In this document: piece by piece, positions 43,317-50,821 of the stretch | Position numbering within the stretch: the first letter of the stretch is position 1 | Layout of the letters: each line of letters starts with the position of its first letter | Source of the DNA: Sphingobacteriia bacterium | GTDB lineage: Bacteria > Pseudomonadota > Alphaproteobacteria > Rickettsiales > 33-17 | DNA: 64,000 bases | Direction of reading: 5' to 3' | NCBI GenBank assembly: GCA_017304685.1 | Contig: JAFKLR010000005.1 | Span: 24,281 to 88,280 of the forward strand | The notes under the pieces: generated by a model | The model's input: the letters and a program-made list of their open reading frames with translations, nothing else | Told to the model about the DNA's origin: nothing | Database searches by the model: none | Position numbers and translations under genes: made by a program

Positions 43317-43871
43317 TTATATCATTTGTATTGGAGCATCTTTATCATAATATTTTTTATAATTTTGTACATTATGAAGTTGATAATGCCACCACTCGTA
43401 TTGATAATAATTCCATCCCGAAAGTGTCATTATCCCAAGTAAAATCGCTCTATTTTTCTGTGCTAATTTAGAAATATTTTTATTACCATGATGCGCATGT
43501 TCTTCAAAAGAATCAAACTCTGTCCCCATATCTAATTCTTCGCCTTCTTCATCTACAAGAGTTAAATCAATTGCAATACCACGGCAATGCGTAGCTTCTC
43601 CAGTTAAGGGATTAGAAACATAATTTGTTCCTGGAAATGCATCATAAAAAATTTGTTGAACTTCAATTGGTCTAAAACCATCAAAAACTTTTATTTTAAA
43701 ACCCATCCTATTTGCTAATTCAGAAGCCTTAGCTAATTTTTCTGCTGCTTCTTGATGAAGCATTAAAGCTGGATTTTTATACACTGCTTTATTAATAAAA
43801 TTATTTTCAGTGCCATAAACTAAATCTAGTACTAAATTTAATTTTTTATGATCAATTACAACGAGCGACAT
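43317..43871 (-). CDS. ddpX: D-alanyl-D-alanine dipeptidase (VanX/DdpX family)
   Basis: Zinc dipeptidase splitting free D-Ala-D-Ala. 184 residues with the M15D motifs: THCRGIAIDL (H95, D102) and YEWWHYQL (E159, H162). The spacings, 7 and 3, equal those of VanX (H116/D123, E181/H184). DGFRPIE (64-70) holds the conserved Arg. No signal peptide is visible, so it is cytoplasmic unless exported otherwise. In non-resistant bacteria such enzymes recycle D-Ala or modulate peptidoglycan turnover, consistent with the DD-carboxypeptidase at 19245-20165. No vanH/vanA partners, so it is not a glycopeptide-resistance cluster. Confidence 0.92.
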   Translation of the reverse strand: MSLVVIDHKKLNLVLDLVYGTENNFINKAVYKNPALMLHQEAAEKLAKASELANRMGFKIKVFDGFRPIEVQQIFYDAFPGTNYVSNPLTGEATHCRGIAIDLTLVDEEGEELDMGTEFDSFEEHAHHGNKNISKLAQKNRAILLGIMTLSGWNYYQYEWWHYQLHNVQNYKKYYDKDAPIQMI

Positions 43872-43989
43872 TATTTACTCCTTTAATTATATGAGTTGGT
43901 GGAATTATAAACATTTAAAACAATTTTGAAAATAAAGAATTAGACACGTAAATGTATTATTTTATAAAAAAATTTATTGAAGTTAATTT

Positions 43990-44024
43990 AAATGAAATTA
44001 ATATTTTAATTAACATTTCATTTA
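43990..44024. repeat. inverted repeat before the 44035 orphan gene
   Basis: AAATGAAAT and its complement ATTTCATTT flank an AT-rich core in the 45 bp before the start codon. The spacing suits either a hairpin in the 5' leader that would include the SD (AGGA) or an operator for a dimeric regulator. Its all-AT nature makes chance a real possibility. Confidence 0.3.
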
Positions 44025-44034
44025 GGACTAAATC

Positions 44035-45294
44035 ATGCCATTAAATAATTCGACTTCTTCGCACACTACTTCCCTAATATACAATGAGCTTAATTTTTTA
44101 AGAAATCTTAATATTTATGTGCCGCATGTAAATTTCCCTGATATGCAAATTGTGCATGAAATTAGCCATTATAATAAACTTATGAATAAATTCAGTGATC
44201 GCTTAAGTAATTTATTAGGTAATATTATTTATGAATTAAGATTACATGATATTGAATATCTATGCAATAATATCTATACCTTAGAAAATTTAGCTAAACT
44301 AAAATTACAAATTAATCATATTTTTAAAGTTGATCACGGATTTGATTTTAAAACTAATCTATTAATTAATTTTCAAAAAATTAAGGTGCTTATAAAAAAA
44401 TTTCATCAAGTAAAGATGCTATGTTTATTTTTTGGTAATAATAAGATTAATGATATTTTTATAAACTGGGAAATAAAACCTATAATCTTTTTATTAAAGC
44501 ATTATAGGCAAGCAAAGTGGCTTAAGCTTTCTTCTGATATTAATATATTCGACTTTTACAATAAGGAAATTTTTTATTCATTATTAGAAAATAGTCCATT
44601 CGCTCTTACTCTTATAAGAGATTTTGGTTTCACGAATTACGATTTTGAAAGTTTATCTACTAGTAAATTTAATATTTTTTCAAATGAAATTGTAAGATTA
44701 AGTCGTATTAAAAATTTATTTAATGCCATTACACCTGGTCAGTTAAATGAGTTTACTGACAGTGAATGGAAAAATATCTTTATGAATTACGGTAATTTTA
44801 ATTCTCCGGAGTTTAACTTATTATTTAAAATAGCTCCCAAGTACATTAAGGATAGATTAGATTTTTTAATTAAATATGAGACCAAAATTATTGAAAACGG
44901 TTTTGACAATAAGTTTTTAAGTAAAATGTTTATTGACTATTCAACTAACGAATATCAACTTTCTTATTTATTTACCTATTTATCTAAACTTAGGGTTTTA
45001 ATTAGTGAAAATGAATTAGAGAACCAATTTACTAGTACATACATTAATTTTTTTAAACCCGAAAATATAGAAATATCAAAAGTTTTAATTAATAATTTTG
45101 ATTTGTTTCCTAACTTACAAAAAAAACTGACCATAAATGAAATTTTTGATAGGGAAAATTATAAAATAATTACAGAAGCTCTTTATTCTTTTAGAAAAGA
45201 AAAAAAAGAAGCAACACCTTTATATTCTTTAGACGAAAATTGTATAAGAAATAAAGTTGATCAGAAAAACAATATAAAAGAAAAAACACGTTAA
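44035..45294 (+). CDS. orphan protein, Phe/Asn/Ile-rich, possibly helical repeat
   Basis: 419 residues, not recognised. No signal peptide, no membrane segment. The sequence has many short helix-loop units (for example LIRDFGFTNYDFESLSTSKF; LLFKIAPKYIKDRLDFLIKY), reminiscent of a helical solenoid without a clean repeat. The C-terminal 30 residues are highly charged (EKKEATPLYS... KVDQKNNIKEKTR). Single gene with its own terminator (45298-45335), divergent from the ddpX-lptF-recJ run. Low GC and asparagine-rich composition fit lineage-specific accessory or host-interaction proteins. Confidence 0.72.
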   Translation: MPLNNSTSSHTTSLIYNELNFLRNLNIYVPHVNFPDMQIVHEISHYNKLMNKFSDRLSNLLGNIIYELRLHDIEYLCNNIYTLENLAKLKLQINHIFKVDHGFDFKTNLLINFQKIKVLIKKFHQVKMLCLFFGNNKINDIFINWEIKPIIFLLKHYRQAKWLKLSSDINIFDFYNKEIFYSLLENSPFALTLIRDFGFTNYDFESLSTSKFNIFSNEIVRLSRIKNLFNAITPGQLNEFTDSEWKNIFMNYGNFNSPEFNLLFKIAPKYIKDRLDFLIKYETKIIENGFDNKFLSKMFIDYSTNEYQLSYLFTYLSKLRVLISENELENQFTSTYINFFKPENIEISKVLINNFDLFPNLQKKLTINEIFDRENYKIITEALYSFRKEKKEATPLYSLDENCIRNKVDQKNNIKEKTR

Positions 45295-45297
45295 AAT

Positions 45298-45335
45298 AAA
45301 AATGCCTAGATAACACTCATTATCTAGGCATTTTT
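45298..45335. terminator. strong bidirectional terminator between the 44035 orphan gene and lpxC
   Basis: A perfect 16-bp stem (45298-45313 with 45320-45335) and 6-nt loop CACTCA, with A and T tracts forming the stem base. It serves the plus-strand orphan and the minus-strand lpxC, whose stops are 3 and 16 bp away. Confidence 0.93.
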
Positions 45336-45351
45336 ATAAAACCTTAATAAT

Positions 45352-46215
45352 TTACGCCGCTTCTCTCCAAGCATTTTCCATACTAAATAACTTGCGTAAT
45401 AACATATTATTTAATTTATGACCTGAACAGTAAGCTTGAACTTTACCTTTAATATAGCCACCTGCTAAATATACATCGCCAATGCAATCTAATACTTTAT
45501 GCCTTACAAATTCATCTTTAAATCTTAAACCATCTTGATTTAAAATTTCGTCTCCATTAACAACAATAGCGTTTTCTAATGAACCACCTTTAGCAAGGCC
45601 AATTTTTCTTAAATATTCAACCTCGTGAGCAAAACCGAATGTGCGAGCTCTACTAATATCATTTTTAAAAGAACTATCACCTGCGTCTAAATAATAAGCT
45701 TGCTTTCCTATTACTTTAGTATCAGGAAAATCTATTGAAAGTTCTACTTCAAATGTTTCTGAAGGAATTAAAGTAATATAAGCATTCCCTTCTTTAACTG
45801 TTACTTCTTTAGTTATTTCTATAATTTTTCTTTTAGCATTTTGTGTAACAATACCTGCAGATTCAATTAAAAATACGAAAGGCTCAGAACTACCATCCAT
45901 TATTGGTAATTCTTGATTATTAACTTCAATTTTTGCATTATCAATACCGCAACCCCAAAGTGCTGCCATTAAGTGTTCAACTGTGGAAACACTAACTCCA
46001 TGTTCATTTGCAAGAACTGTACATAATTGAGTATTTGAAACATTGCTATATTTTGCTTCAATAATGTTATTTTCTGATAAATCTGTACGTATAAATTTTA
46101 TTCCAAAATTTTCATCTGCAGGTAAAATATTTAAATGTACTTGAACGCCACTATGTACCCCTTGTCCAAAGCAGCTAACTTTATGCGCGATAGTTTGTTG
46201 ATAATGATTCATCAT
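45352..46215 (-). CDS. lpxC: UDP-3-O-acyl-N-acetylglucosamine deacetylase LpxC
   Basis: Zinc metalloenzyme catalysing the committed step of lipid A synthesis. 287 residues, compared with about 305 in E. coli. Zinc ligands are visible: H81 in STVEHLMAALWG and the His/Asp in VRHKVLDCIGD (about 232-242); the catalytic His is in CSGHKLNN. The N-terminal IAHKVSCFGQGVHSG is typical. Its presence shows that this organism makes lipid A. Single gene, divergent from the aldolase operon. Confidence 0.96.
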   Translation of the reverse strand: MMNHYQQTIAHKVSCFGQGVHSGVQVHLNILPADENFGIKFIRTDLSENNIIEAKYSNVSNTQLCTVLANEHGVSVSTVEHLMAALWGCGIDNAKIEVNNQELPIMDGSSEPFVFLIESAGIVTQNAKRKIIEITKEVTVKEGNAYITLIPSETFEVELSIDFPDTKVIGKQAYYLDAGDSSFKNDISRARTFGFAHEVEYLRKIGLAKGGSLENAIVVNGDEILNQDGLRFKDEFVRHKVLDCIGDVYLAGGYIKGKVQAYCSGHKLNNMLLRKLFSMENAWREAA

Positions 46216-46239
46216 AATTATTACTTTTTTAACCTTTTA

Positions 46240-46245
46240 ATTATA
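46240..46245 (-). promoter_or_regulatory. possible -10 element for lpxC
   Basis: Minus-strand TATAAT, 25 nt upstream of the lpxC ATG in the divergent lpxC/fba gap. No good -35 lies at 16-18 nt, so the call rests on the -10 alone. A TTGACA also lies on the plus strand in this gap without a good -10. Confidence 0.3.
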
Positions 46246-46408
46246 TCTATTGTTTACCATACAAGATTATTAACTATTTTGACAATTTAGTATTTATTAC
46301 ATTTTCTTACATAAAAATTTTTTGTAATTTCAGCAAACTACTTGCTTAAGGTGATTGGTTGAGGTATATATTGCCCAAATCATTATACAATTTAAAAGCG
46401 TAGGCACT

Positions 46409-47338
46409 ATGAGAGTTTCCCAAAAGGTTAAAAAAATTCTAAGTTGTTATGAAAGTGATAATGTTGGTACTAAAACTAATATTGTACGCCTTTTAATGGC
46501 AGGAAAATTAGGCGGTACAGGAAAAATGGTTATTTTACCTGTAGATCAAGGTTTTGAGCATGGTCCTGCTAGAAGTTTTGCAATTAACCCAGATGCTTAT
46601 GATCCGCACTATCATTTTAAACTAGCAATTGATGCTGGTTTAAATGCTTATGCTGCTCCTCTTGGGATGATTGAAGCAGGCGCAGACACTTTTGCAGGTC
46701 AAATTCCAACTATTCTAAAAGTTAATAGCGCAAACTCCCTTTTAAGGAAAGGCGGTATACCTGATCAAGCTATTACTGGTACACCTCGTGATGCTATTAG
46801 ACTTGGATGTTCAGCTATTGGCTTTACAATTTACCCTGGCTCAGATGCTTCTCTTGAAATGATTTCTACAATTAGAGAAATGGCTGAGGAGGCTAAATCA
46901 TATGGCCTTGCAGTAGTAATTTGGTCATATCCTCGTGGTGGAGATTTGACTAAAGAAGGCGAAACAGCAATTGACGTATGTGCATATGCAGCTCATATAG
47001 CAGCTCTTTGCGGCGCTCACATAATTAAAGTAAAACCTCCTACAGAAGTAGTTTTTGATAATGAAGCTAAAAAAGTATATGAAAAACAAAAAATTAAGGT
47101 CTCTACAGCTACTGATAGATTTAAACATGTAGTAGATTCATGTTTCAACGGTAGAAGGATAGTAGTATTTTCGGGTGGGGCTAGTAAATCTTTAGAAGAC
47201 GTATACGAAGAGACAAAAGCTATTCGTGATGGTGGAGGTAATGGATCCATTATTGGAAGAAACTGTTTCCAACGTCCAAGGGCTGAAGCATTAGCAATGC
47301 TTAACAAAATTATTAATATTTATTTAGGTAAAGAATAA
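46409..47338 (+). CDS. fbaB: class I fructose-bisphosphate aldolase (FbaB/DhnA family)
   Basis: Schiff-base aldolase splitting or forming fructose-1,6-bisphosphate; with PPDK it points to a gluconeogenic or partial glycolytic route. 309 residues from the ATG chosen here. An in-frame TTG at 46355 would add 18 residues, but family similarity starts at RVSQKVKKILSCYESDN, so the ATG is preferred. Signatures: VILPVDQGFEHGPARSF, APLGMIEAGADTFAGQIP and the Schiff-base region HIIKVKPPTEVVF. Start of fba-thiE-like-efp-suhB, with 3 bp to the next gene. Confidence 0.95.
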   Translation: MRVSQKVKKILSCYESDNVGTKTNIVRLLMAGKLGGTGKMVILPVDQGFEHGPARSFAINPDAYDPHYHFKLAIDAGLNAYAAPLGMIEAGADTFAGQIPTILKVNSANSLLRKGGIPDQAITGTPRDAIRLGCSAIGFTIYPGSDASLEMISTIREMAEEAKSYGLAVVIWSYPRGGDLTKEGETAIDVCAYAAHIAALCGAHIIKVKPPTEVVFDNEAKKVYEKQKIKVSTATDRFKHVVDSCFNGRRIVVFSGGASKSLEDVYEETKAIRDGGGNGSIIGRNCFQRPRAEALAMLNKIINIYLGKE

Positions 47339-47341
47339 ATA

Positions 47342-47836
47342 ATGGCCGCAATATACTTGGTAGTTCATTCACTTACAAATATAGAAGAATTTTTAGCTAA
47401 TAACAAAGTTAGTGTAATTTTATCAAAAGTTCCTACTGACAATGAATTAACTAACTTGATTGCATTAGCTCATAGTAAACTTATACCTGTAATTATTCCG
47501 AATGATGTTGATAAAGTCATTAAATATAAGGCCGATGGCGTTCATTTTGAAAATATAAAAAATGGTAATTTAGAGCAACTTATAACTAATGCTAAATTAA
47601 AACTCTCAGAAGCTCATACTGTAGGAATTAATACAAACAATTCTATAGATGTAGCCATGGCCGCTTCAGAACTTGATGTTGATTATATTATGTTTAACAA
47701 TGATTCACCTCAAATGCAACAAACTATAAATAATTGGTTAACAGATACTAATATTCCTGTTGTAGTATTTGATAAACAAGATATAAATAATATAGAAAAT
47801 AATGAAGCTGATTTTATAGCTATAGAATTAAACTAA
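47342..47836 (+). CDS. degenerate ThiE-like TIM-barrel protein
   Basis: 164 residues; thiamine-phosphate synthase is usually about 210. Similarity to ThiE is visible in AHSKLIPVIIPNDVDKVIKYKADGVHFEN (cf. inxxxDxAxxxxADGVHxGQ) and VGINTNNSIDVAMAASELDVDYIMF (cf. GxSxHxxxExxxAxxxGaDYixxG), but the catalytic and phosphate-binding residues (QxD after ADGVH, GP-VF-T and the GGI-type loop) are missing. It lies between fba and efp, where many alphaproteobacteria carry thiE. It is probably a non-thiamine, possibly structural or decaying, remnant still read as an intact ORF. Confidence 0.7.
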   Translation: MAAIYLVVHSLTNIEEFLANNKVSVILSKVPTDNELTNLIALAHSKLIPVIIPNDVDKVIKYKADGVHFENIKNGNLEQLITNAKLKLSEAHTVGINTNNSIDVAMAASELDVDYIMFNNDSPQMQQTINNWLTDTNIPVVVFDKQDINNIENNEADFIAIELN

Positions 47837-47863
47837 ATTATGAGTTTATAAGAGGATTTTTAC

Positions 47864-48430
47864 ATGAAAATAAGCGCAAATTCGATAAAAGCAGGCCATA
47901 TTCTTGAGCATAATGGCGGCTTATATGCTGTAACTAAAACACCAGTTCATACTCAACCTGGTAAAGGTGGAGCCTATGTTCAGGTAGAAATGAAAAATAT
48001 TAAAACTGGAACTAAAGTTAATGAAAGATTTAGTTCTTCTGATGATGTTACTAAAGCAAGATTAGAGACTAAAGATTATCAATATTTATATTTACAAGAT
48101 GATAAAATCGTTCTTATGGATCAGGAAACTTACGAGCAAATTGAAATCCCTGCTGAAATGCTAGGAGAAAGAATAGCTTTCTTATCTGATGGAATGATAG
48201 TTGTTGTGGAAGTTCATAATGAGCAACCTATTACTATCAAACTTCCTGAAACGGTAGTTTGTGAGATTGTTGAATCAGAACCTGTTATTAAGGGTCAAAC
48301 AGTAACTTCTTCATATAAACCAGCTAAACTTGATAATGGTCTTAGAATAATGGTTCCACCATTTATTGATGTAGGTACTAAGGTTGTAGTTAGAACTGAA
48401 GATGTAACATATGTTGAGAGAGCAAAATAG
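47864..48430 (+). CDS. efp: translation elongation factor P
   Basis: Relieves ribosome stalling at polyproline stretches. 188 residues, three beta-barrel domains: KOW-like N-terminus ([18 protein letters not shown]), OB domain (about 67-127) and C-terminal OB ([23 protein letters not shown]). The tip lysine that is modified in E. coli is present (K34, PGKGGAYVQ). No EpmA/EpmB gene is in the window. The stop TAG (48428-48430) shares its G with a possible GTG start of suhB, so the two are translationally coupled. Confidence 0.97.
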   Translation: MKISANSIKAGHILEHNGGLYAVTKTPVHTQPGKGGAYVQVEMKNIKTGTKVNERFSSSDDVTKARLETKDYQYLYLQDDKIVLMDQETYEQIEIPAEMLGERIAFLSDGMIVVVEVHNEQPITIKLPETVVCEIVESEPVIKGQTVTSSYKPAKLDNGLRIMVPPFIDVGTKVVVRTEDVTYVERAK

Positions 48431-48432
48431 TG

Positions 48433-49170
48433 ATGACTTCTCCTTCAGTGCATTCACCTATTTTAGCCTCTATTTTAAAAGCGGTTAGTACTGCAACAAA
48501 GCATATATTACGTGACTTTAGAGAAATTGATTTATTACAAAATTCTAAGGCTGGAACTTTAAATTTTGCTTCTAAAACCGTAAGCCGTATAGAACAATTA
48601 TTAGTGCAGGAGCTAAATAAGGCAAGATCAGATGCTGCAATTTTAGGAGTTGACAAAACCTATATAAGCTCTGATTCAAACAGTAGGTTTTTTATTATTC
48701 CTTTAGATAGCTTTAACAATTTTATGCATGCAATTCCATTTTTTGCTACCGGTATTGTGTATGAGAAAAAAAATCTTCAAGGTGAATTTGAAGCTCAATC
48801 AATTGTTATAGATGTTCCTATTCAAAGAGAAATATATATTGCAGAAAAAGGAAATGGCGCGTGGCGCGAAGCTTTTGCTGAAGCAAATGCAGATAATAGC
48901 CGTTTAAGAGTTTCTCAAAGAAAAATCCCCGAAGAAATTTTAGTATGTTCTTCTTCAGAAATAAAATCTAACGATGGTTTTATATATAATAAATTTACAA
49001 CAGGAAGCGTGTTAATTGATTTAGCATATTTTGCTTCTGGAAGATTTGACCTTTTCACTTCGAATAATAAATATCTAGAAAAGTTTTCTTTAATTGGTAC
49101 TGAAGCAGGTGGAATGATTAAAGGAAATGAAAATAATACACTTTATTTAACAAATGTCTCTTTGATATAA
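48433..49170 (+). CDS. suhB: SuhB/IMPase-fold protein lacking catalytic metal ligands
   Basis: Homologue of inositol-1-monophosphatase. Start: ATG at 48433; a GTG at 48430 overlapping the efp stop is the alternative and adds one residue. The central motif should be DPLDGTxNF; here it reads IPLDSFNNFMHAIPFF (residues about 89-104), losing the first metal Asp and the Gly-Thr. The GEE/TEE acidic pair is absent (ISSDSNSRF), and the C-terminal WDxAAG Asp is gone (EKFSLIGTEAGG). The fold is retained but catalysis is unlikely. E. coli SuhB has a non-enzymatic role in rRNA antitermination (Nus complex); a similar role is possible. Position after efp is conserved in alphaproteobacteria. Confidence 0.85.
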   Translation: MTSPSVHSPILASILKAVSTATKHILRDFREIDLLQNSKAGTLNFASKTVSRIEQLLVQELNKARSDAAILGVDKTYISSDSNSRFFIIPLDSFNNFMHAIPFFATGIVYEKKNLQGEFEAQSIVIDVPIQREIYIAEKGNGAWREAFAEANADNSRLRVSQRKIPEEILVCSSSEIKSNDGFIYNKFTTGSVLIDLAYFASGRFDLFTSNNKYLEKFSLIGTEAGGMIKGNENNTLYLTNVSLI

Positions 49171-49197
49171 TCATTAAATTACTTTTATATTCATAGA

Positions 49198-49230
49198 AAT
49201 TTAAGGGCTTTAATAAAAGCCCTTAAATTT
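49198..49230. terminator. bidirectional terminator between suhB and the CIIL effector candidate
   Basis: A perfect 14-bp stem (49198-49211 with 49216-49229), AATA loop and GGGC core with T/A tracts. It lies 28 bp after suhB and 9 bp after the stop of the minus-strand gene. Confidence 0.92.
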
Positions 49231-49237
49231 AATAGTA

Positions 49238-50635
49238 TTATAGAATTATACAACGTGTGTTTTTATCCACGCTTTGTTGCTGAGTAGATTGTTCTTCCGC
49301 AGCCACTCTAAAATCTCTTACCGATTGCTCTAATTTATTTATCGCTTCTTCAATTTGAGTTACACTATTTTGTTTTTCACTTTTTTCAGAATTACTGATA
49401 TTATCTTTTAAAGACGCAACCTTTTCATTTGCAAGTTCAACATCTTTTTGAAGAACAATTTGATTATCTTCTTCTTTTCCAAGAATCGTTCTAGTTAAAT
49501 CAGTGACTTCCTCAATTGATTTTTTGTTGTTAACCTCATTATACTTAATTTCCTCTTTAACAGTTTTATAGGATTTTCCATTTAAAATTCCTGCAAAAAT
49601 TATTGCAAAATTAGAACCAACAACTTTTTTAAAGCCTTGTTTTAATACAGCAGCTTTTAATTCACTTATAGCAACATATACTGGATGCTCTTTCATCTTA
49701 GCAATTTTCTCTTCACTGAGCTGGTTTTCATCGCATTTTGACTTGATAAATTCAAAATTATCTTTTTCAGCTTCTAATCTTCTTGCATCATTTTCTAATG
49801 CTGGATGATAGTACATTACTAATGTATTACGAATGCCCTCGCTAAATTTTTCCCAGTTATTTTTAAGATATTCATTATTTATCTTTGCATTTGCTGAATA
49901 AAAAAGCGCGAATGTTGCAATACTTTTAATTGGAGCATCTTTAAATACTAAATCGCTTTTAAAATTTGTTCTAGGATTTGTTGTTAACATTAAAGCTAAA
50001 AATGCATAATCATCACGTATAATTAATTCATTCCAGAATGCTTTATATAAATCTTCTTTATATTTAATATCTGCTGAATTTGCGTAATCAAATATAATAC
50101 CTTTTCCACCATACATTACTAGAGCTTTTGCAAAAGATGGATATTCTTTATCAAAATAGAAAAATAAAGTTGCTTGTGAAGGTGTTACTACAAAACCATT
50201 ATCTACCTTTTTCTCCATTAAAAGTTTATATACCTCTTCTGTGTTTAAACCTTTAGATTTACACTCTTTGTATAAATCGTATACTTGCTCAATTTTTTGG
50301 TTGAATTGATAACTTTTTCCATTAAATTCTTTTACAAAGCTAGTTTTAGAGAACTCATCTTTTTTTAAATTACCAAAACCATTTAGTAAACACTCATTTA
50401 TCAAAGCTTTATATTCAGGCTCTTGAGATAAACTTTGCTCTATTGTAGCATTAATTTTTTCTTCTTTACTAACATCTTCAATTTTAGCATTTTGAGATTC
50501 ACTTACCTTTTCTCTACTAGGCGCTTCAGCTAAAACTTCGTTAGTTTGCACTTCATTATTTACTTCAACATTTTCTACAGTTATATCTTGAGTAGATTCC
50601 TGTCCTGTAAAGTAACCAAAAATTTTACCAAGCAT
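49238..50635 (-). CDS. effector candidate: coiled-coil protein ending in a CaaX box (CIIL)
   Basis: 465 residues, no family recognised. Residues 1-80 are acidic and low-complexity (Glu/Asn/Val-rich). A central globular part (about 80-350) includes short helices such as QATLFFYFDKEYPSFAKALVMYGG and IRNTLVMYYHPALE. Residues about 380-455 are a heptad-like coiled coil (VELANEKVASLKDNI; EEAINKLEQSVRDF). The protein ends NTRCIIL: Cys at -4, two aliphatics and Leu, the form preferred by geranylgeranyltransferase I in eukaryotes. It lacks a signal peptide and sits divergent from the LRR-CaaX gene, 186 bp away. Secretion and lipidation are inference. Confidence 0.78.
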   Translation of the reverse strand: MLGKIFGYFTGQESTQDITVENVEVNNEVQTNEVLAEAPSREKVSESQNAKIEDVSKEEKINATIEQSLSQEPEYKALINECLLNGFGNLKKDEFSKTSFVKEFNGKSYQFNQKIEQVYDLYKECKSKGLNTEEVYKLLMEKKVDNGFVVTPSQATLFFYFDKEYPSFAKALVMYGGKGIIFDYANSADIKYKEDLYKAFWNELIIRDDYAFLALMLTTNPRTNFKSDLVFKDAPIKSIATFALFYSANAKINNEYLKNNWEKFSEGIRNTLVMYYHPALENDARRLEAEKDNFEFIKSKCDENQLSEEKIAKMKEHPVYVAISELKAAVLKQGFKKVVGSNFAIIFAGILNGKSYKTVKEEIKYNEVNNKKSIEEVTDLTRTILGKEEDNQIVLQKDVELANEKVASLKDNISNSEKSEKQNSVTQIEEAINKLEQSVRDFRVAAEEQSTQQQSVDKNTRCIIL

Positions 50636-50798
50636 AATTTATACCCCTTATTTAATAAGTTGATTTCTATTCGAAGATATTAACAAAAATGGATTACAAC
50701 CCTCTGAATATTAATAAAATTTTATTTAAATCTAGAGTTAAAATCAATAGCTTTAAACTTAATTTTCAGTAAACTTTTAAATTTGTTAGTAGATGTTT

Positions 50799-50814
50799 TA
50801 TAATCAGTGGAGGA
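50799..50814 (+). promoter_or_regulatory. -10 element and strong Shine-Dalgarno of the LRR effector candidate
   Basis: TATAAT (50799-50804) is a perfect -10, although the -35 (TTTAAA) is poor. GTGGAGGA (50807-50814) is a strong SD, 7 nt before the ATG at 50822. The short gap between them implies that transcription starts within or next to the SD (near-leaderless mRNA) if this -10 is used, so a further upstream promoter is also possible. Confidence 0.4.
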
Positions 50815-50821
50815 ATAAGTT

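Noticed and set aside
43317..43871. Glycopeptide-resistance cluster
   Set aside because: Only a VanX-type gene is present; vanH, vanA/ligase and regulators are absent, so a wall-turnover role is more likely.
46355..46408. TTG start extending the aldolase by 18 residues
   Set aside because: The added residues do not match the family, whose similarity begins at the ATG at 46409.
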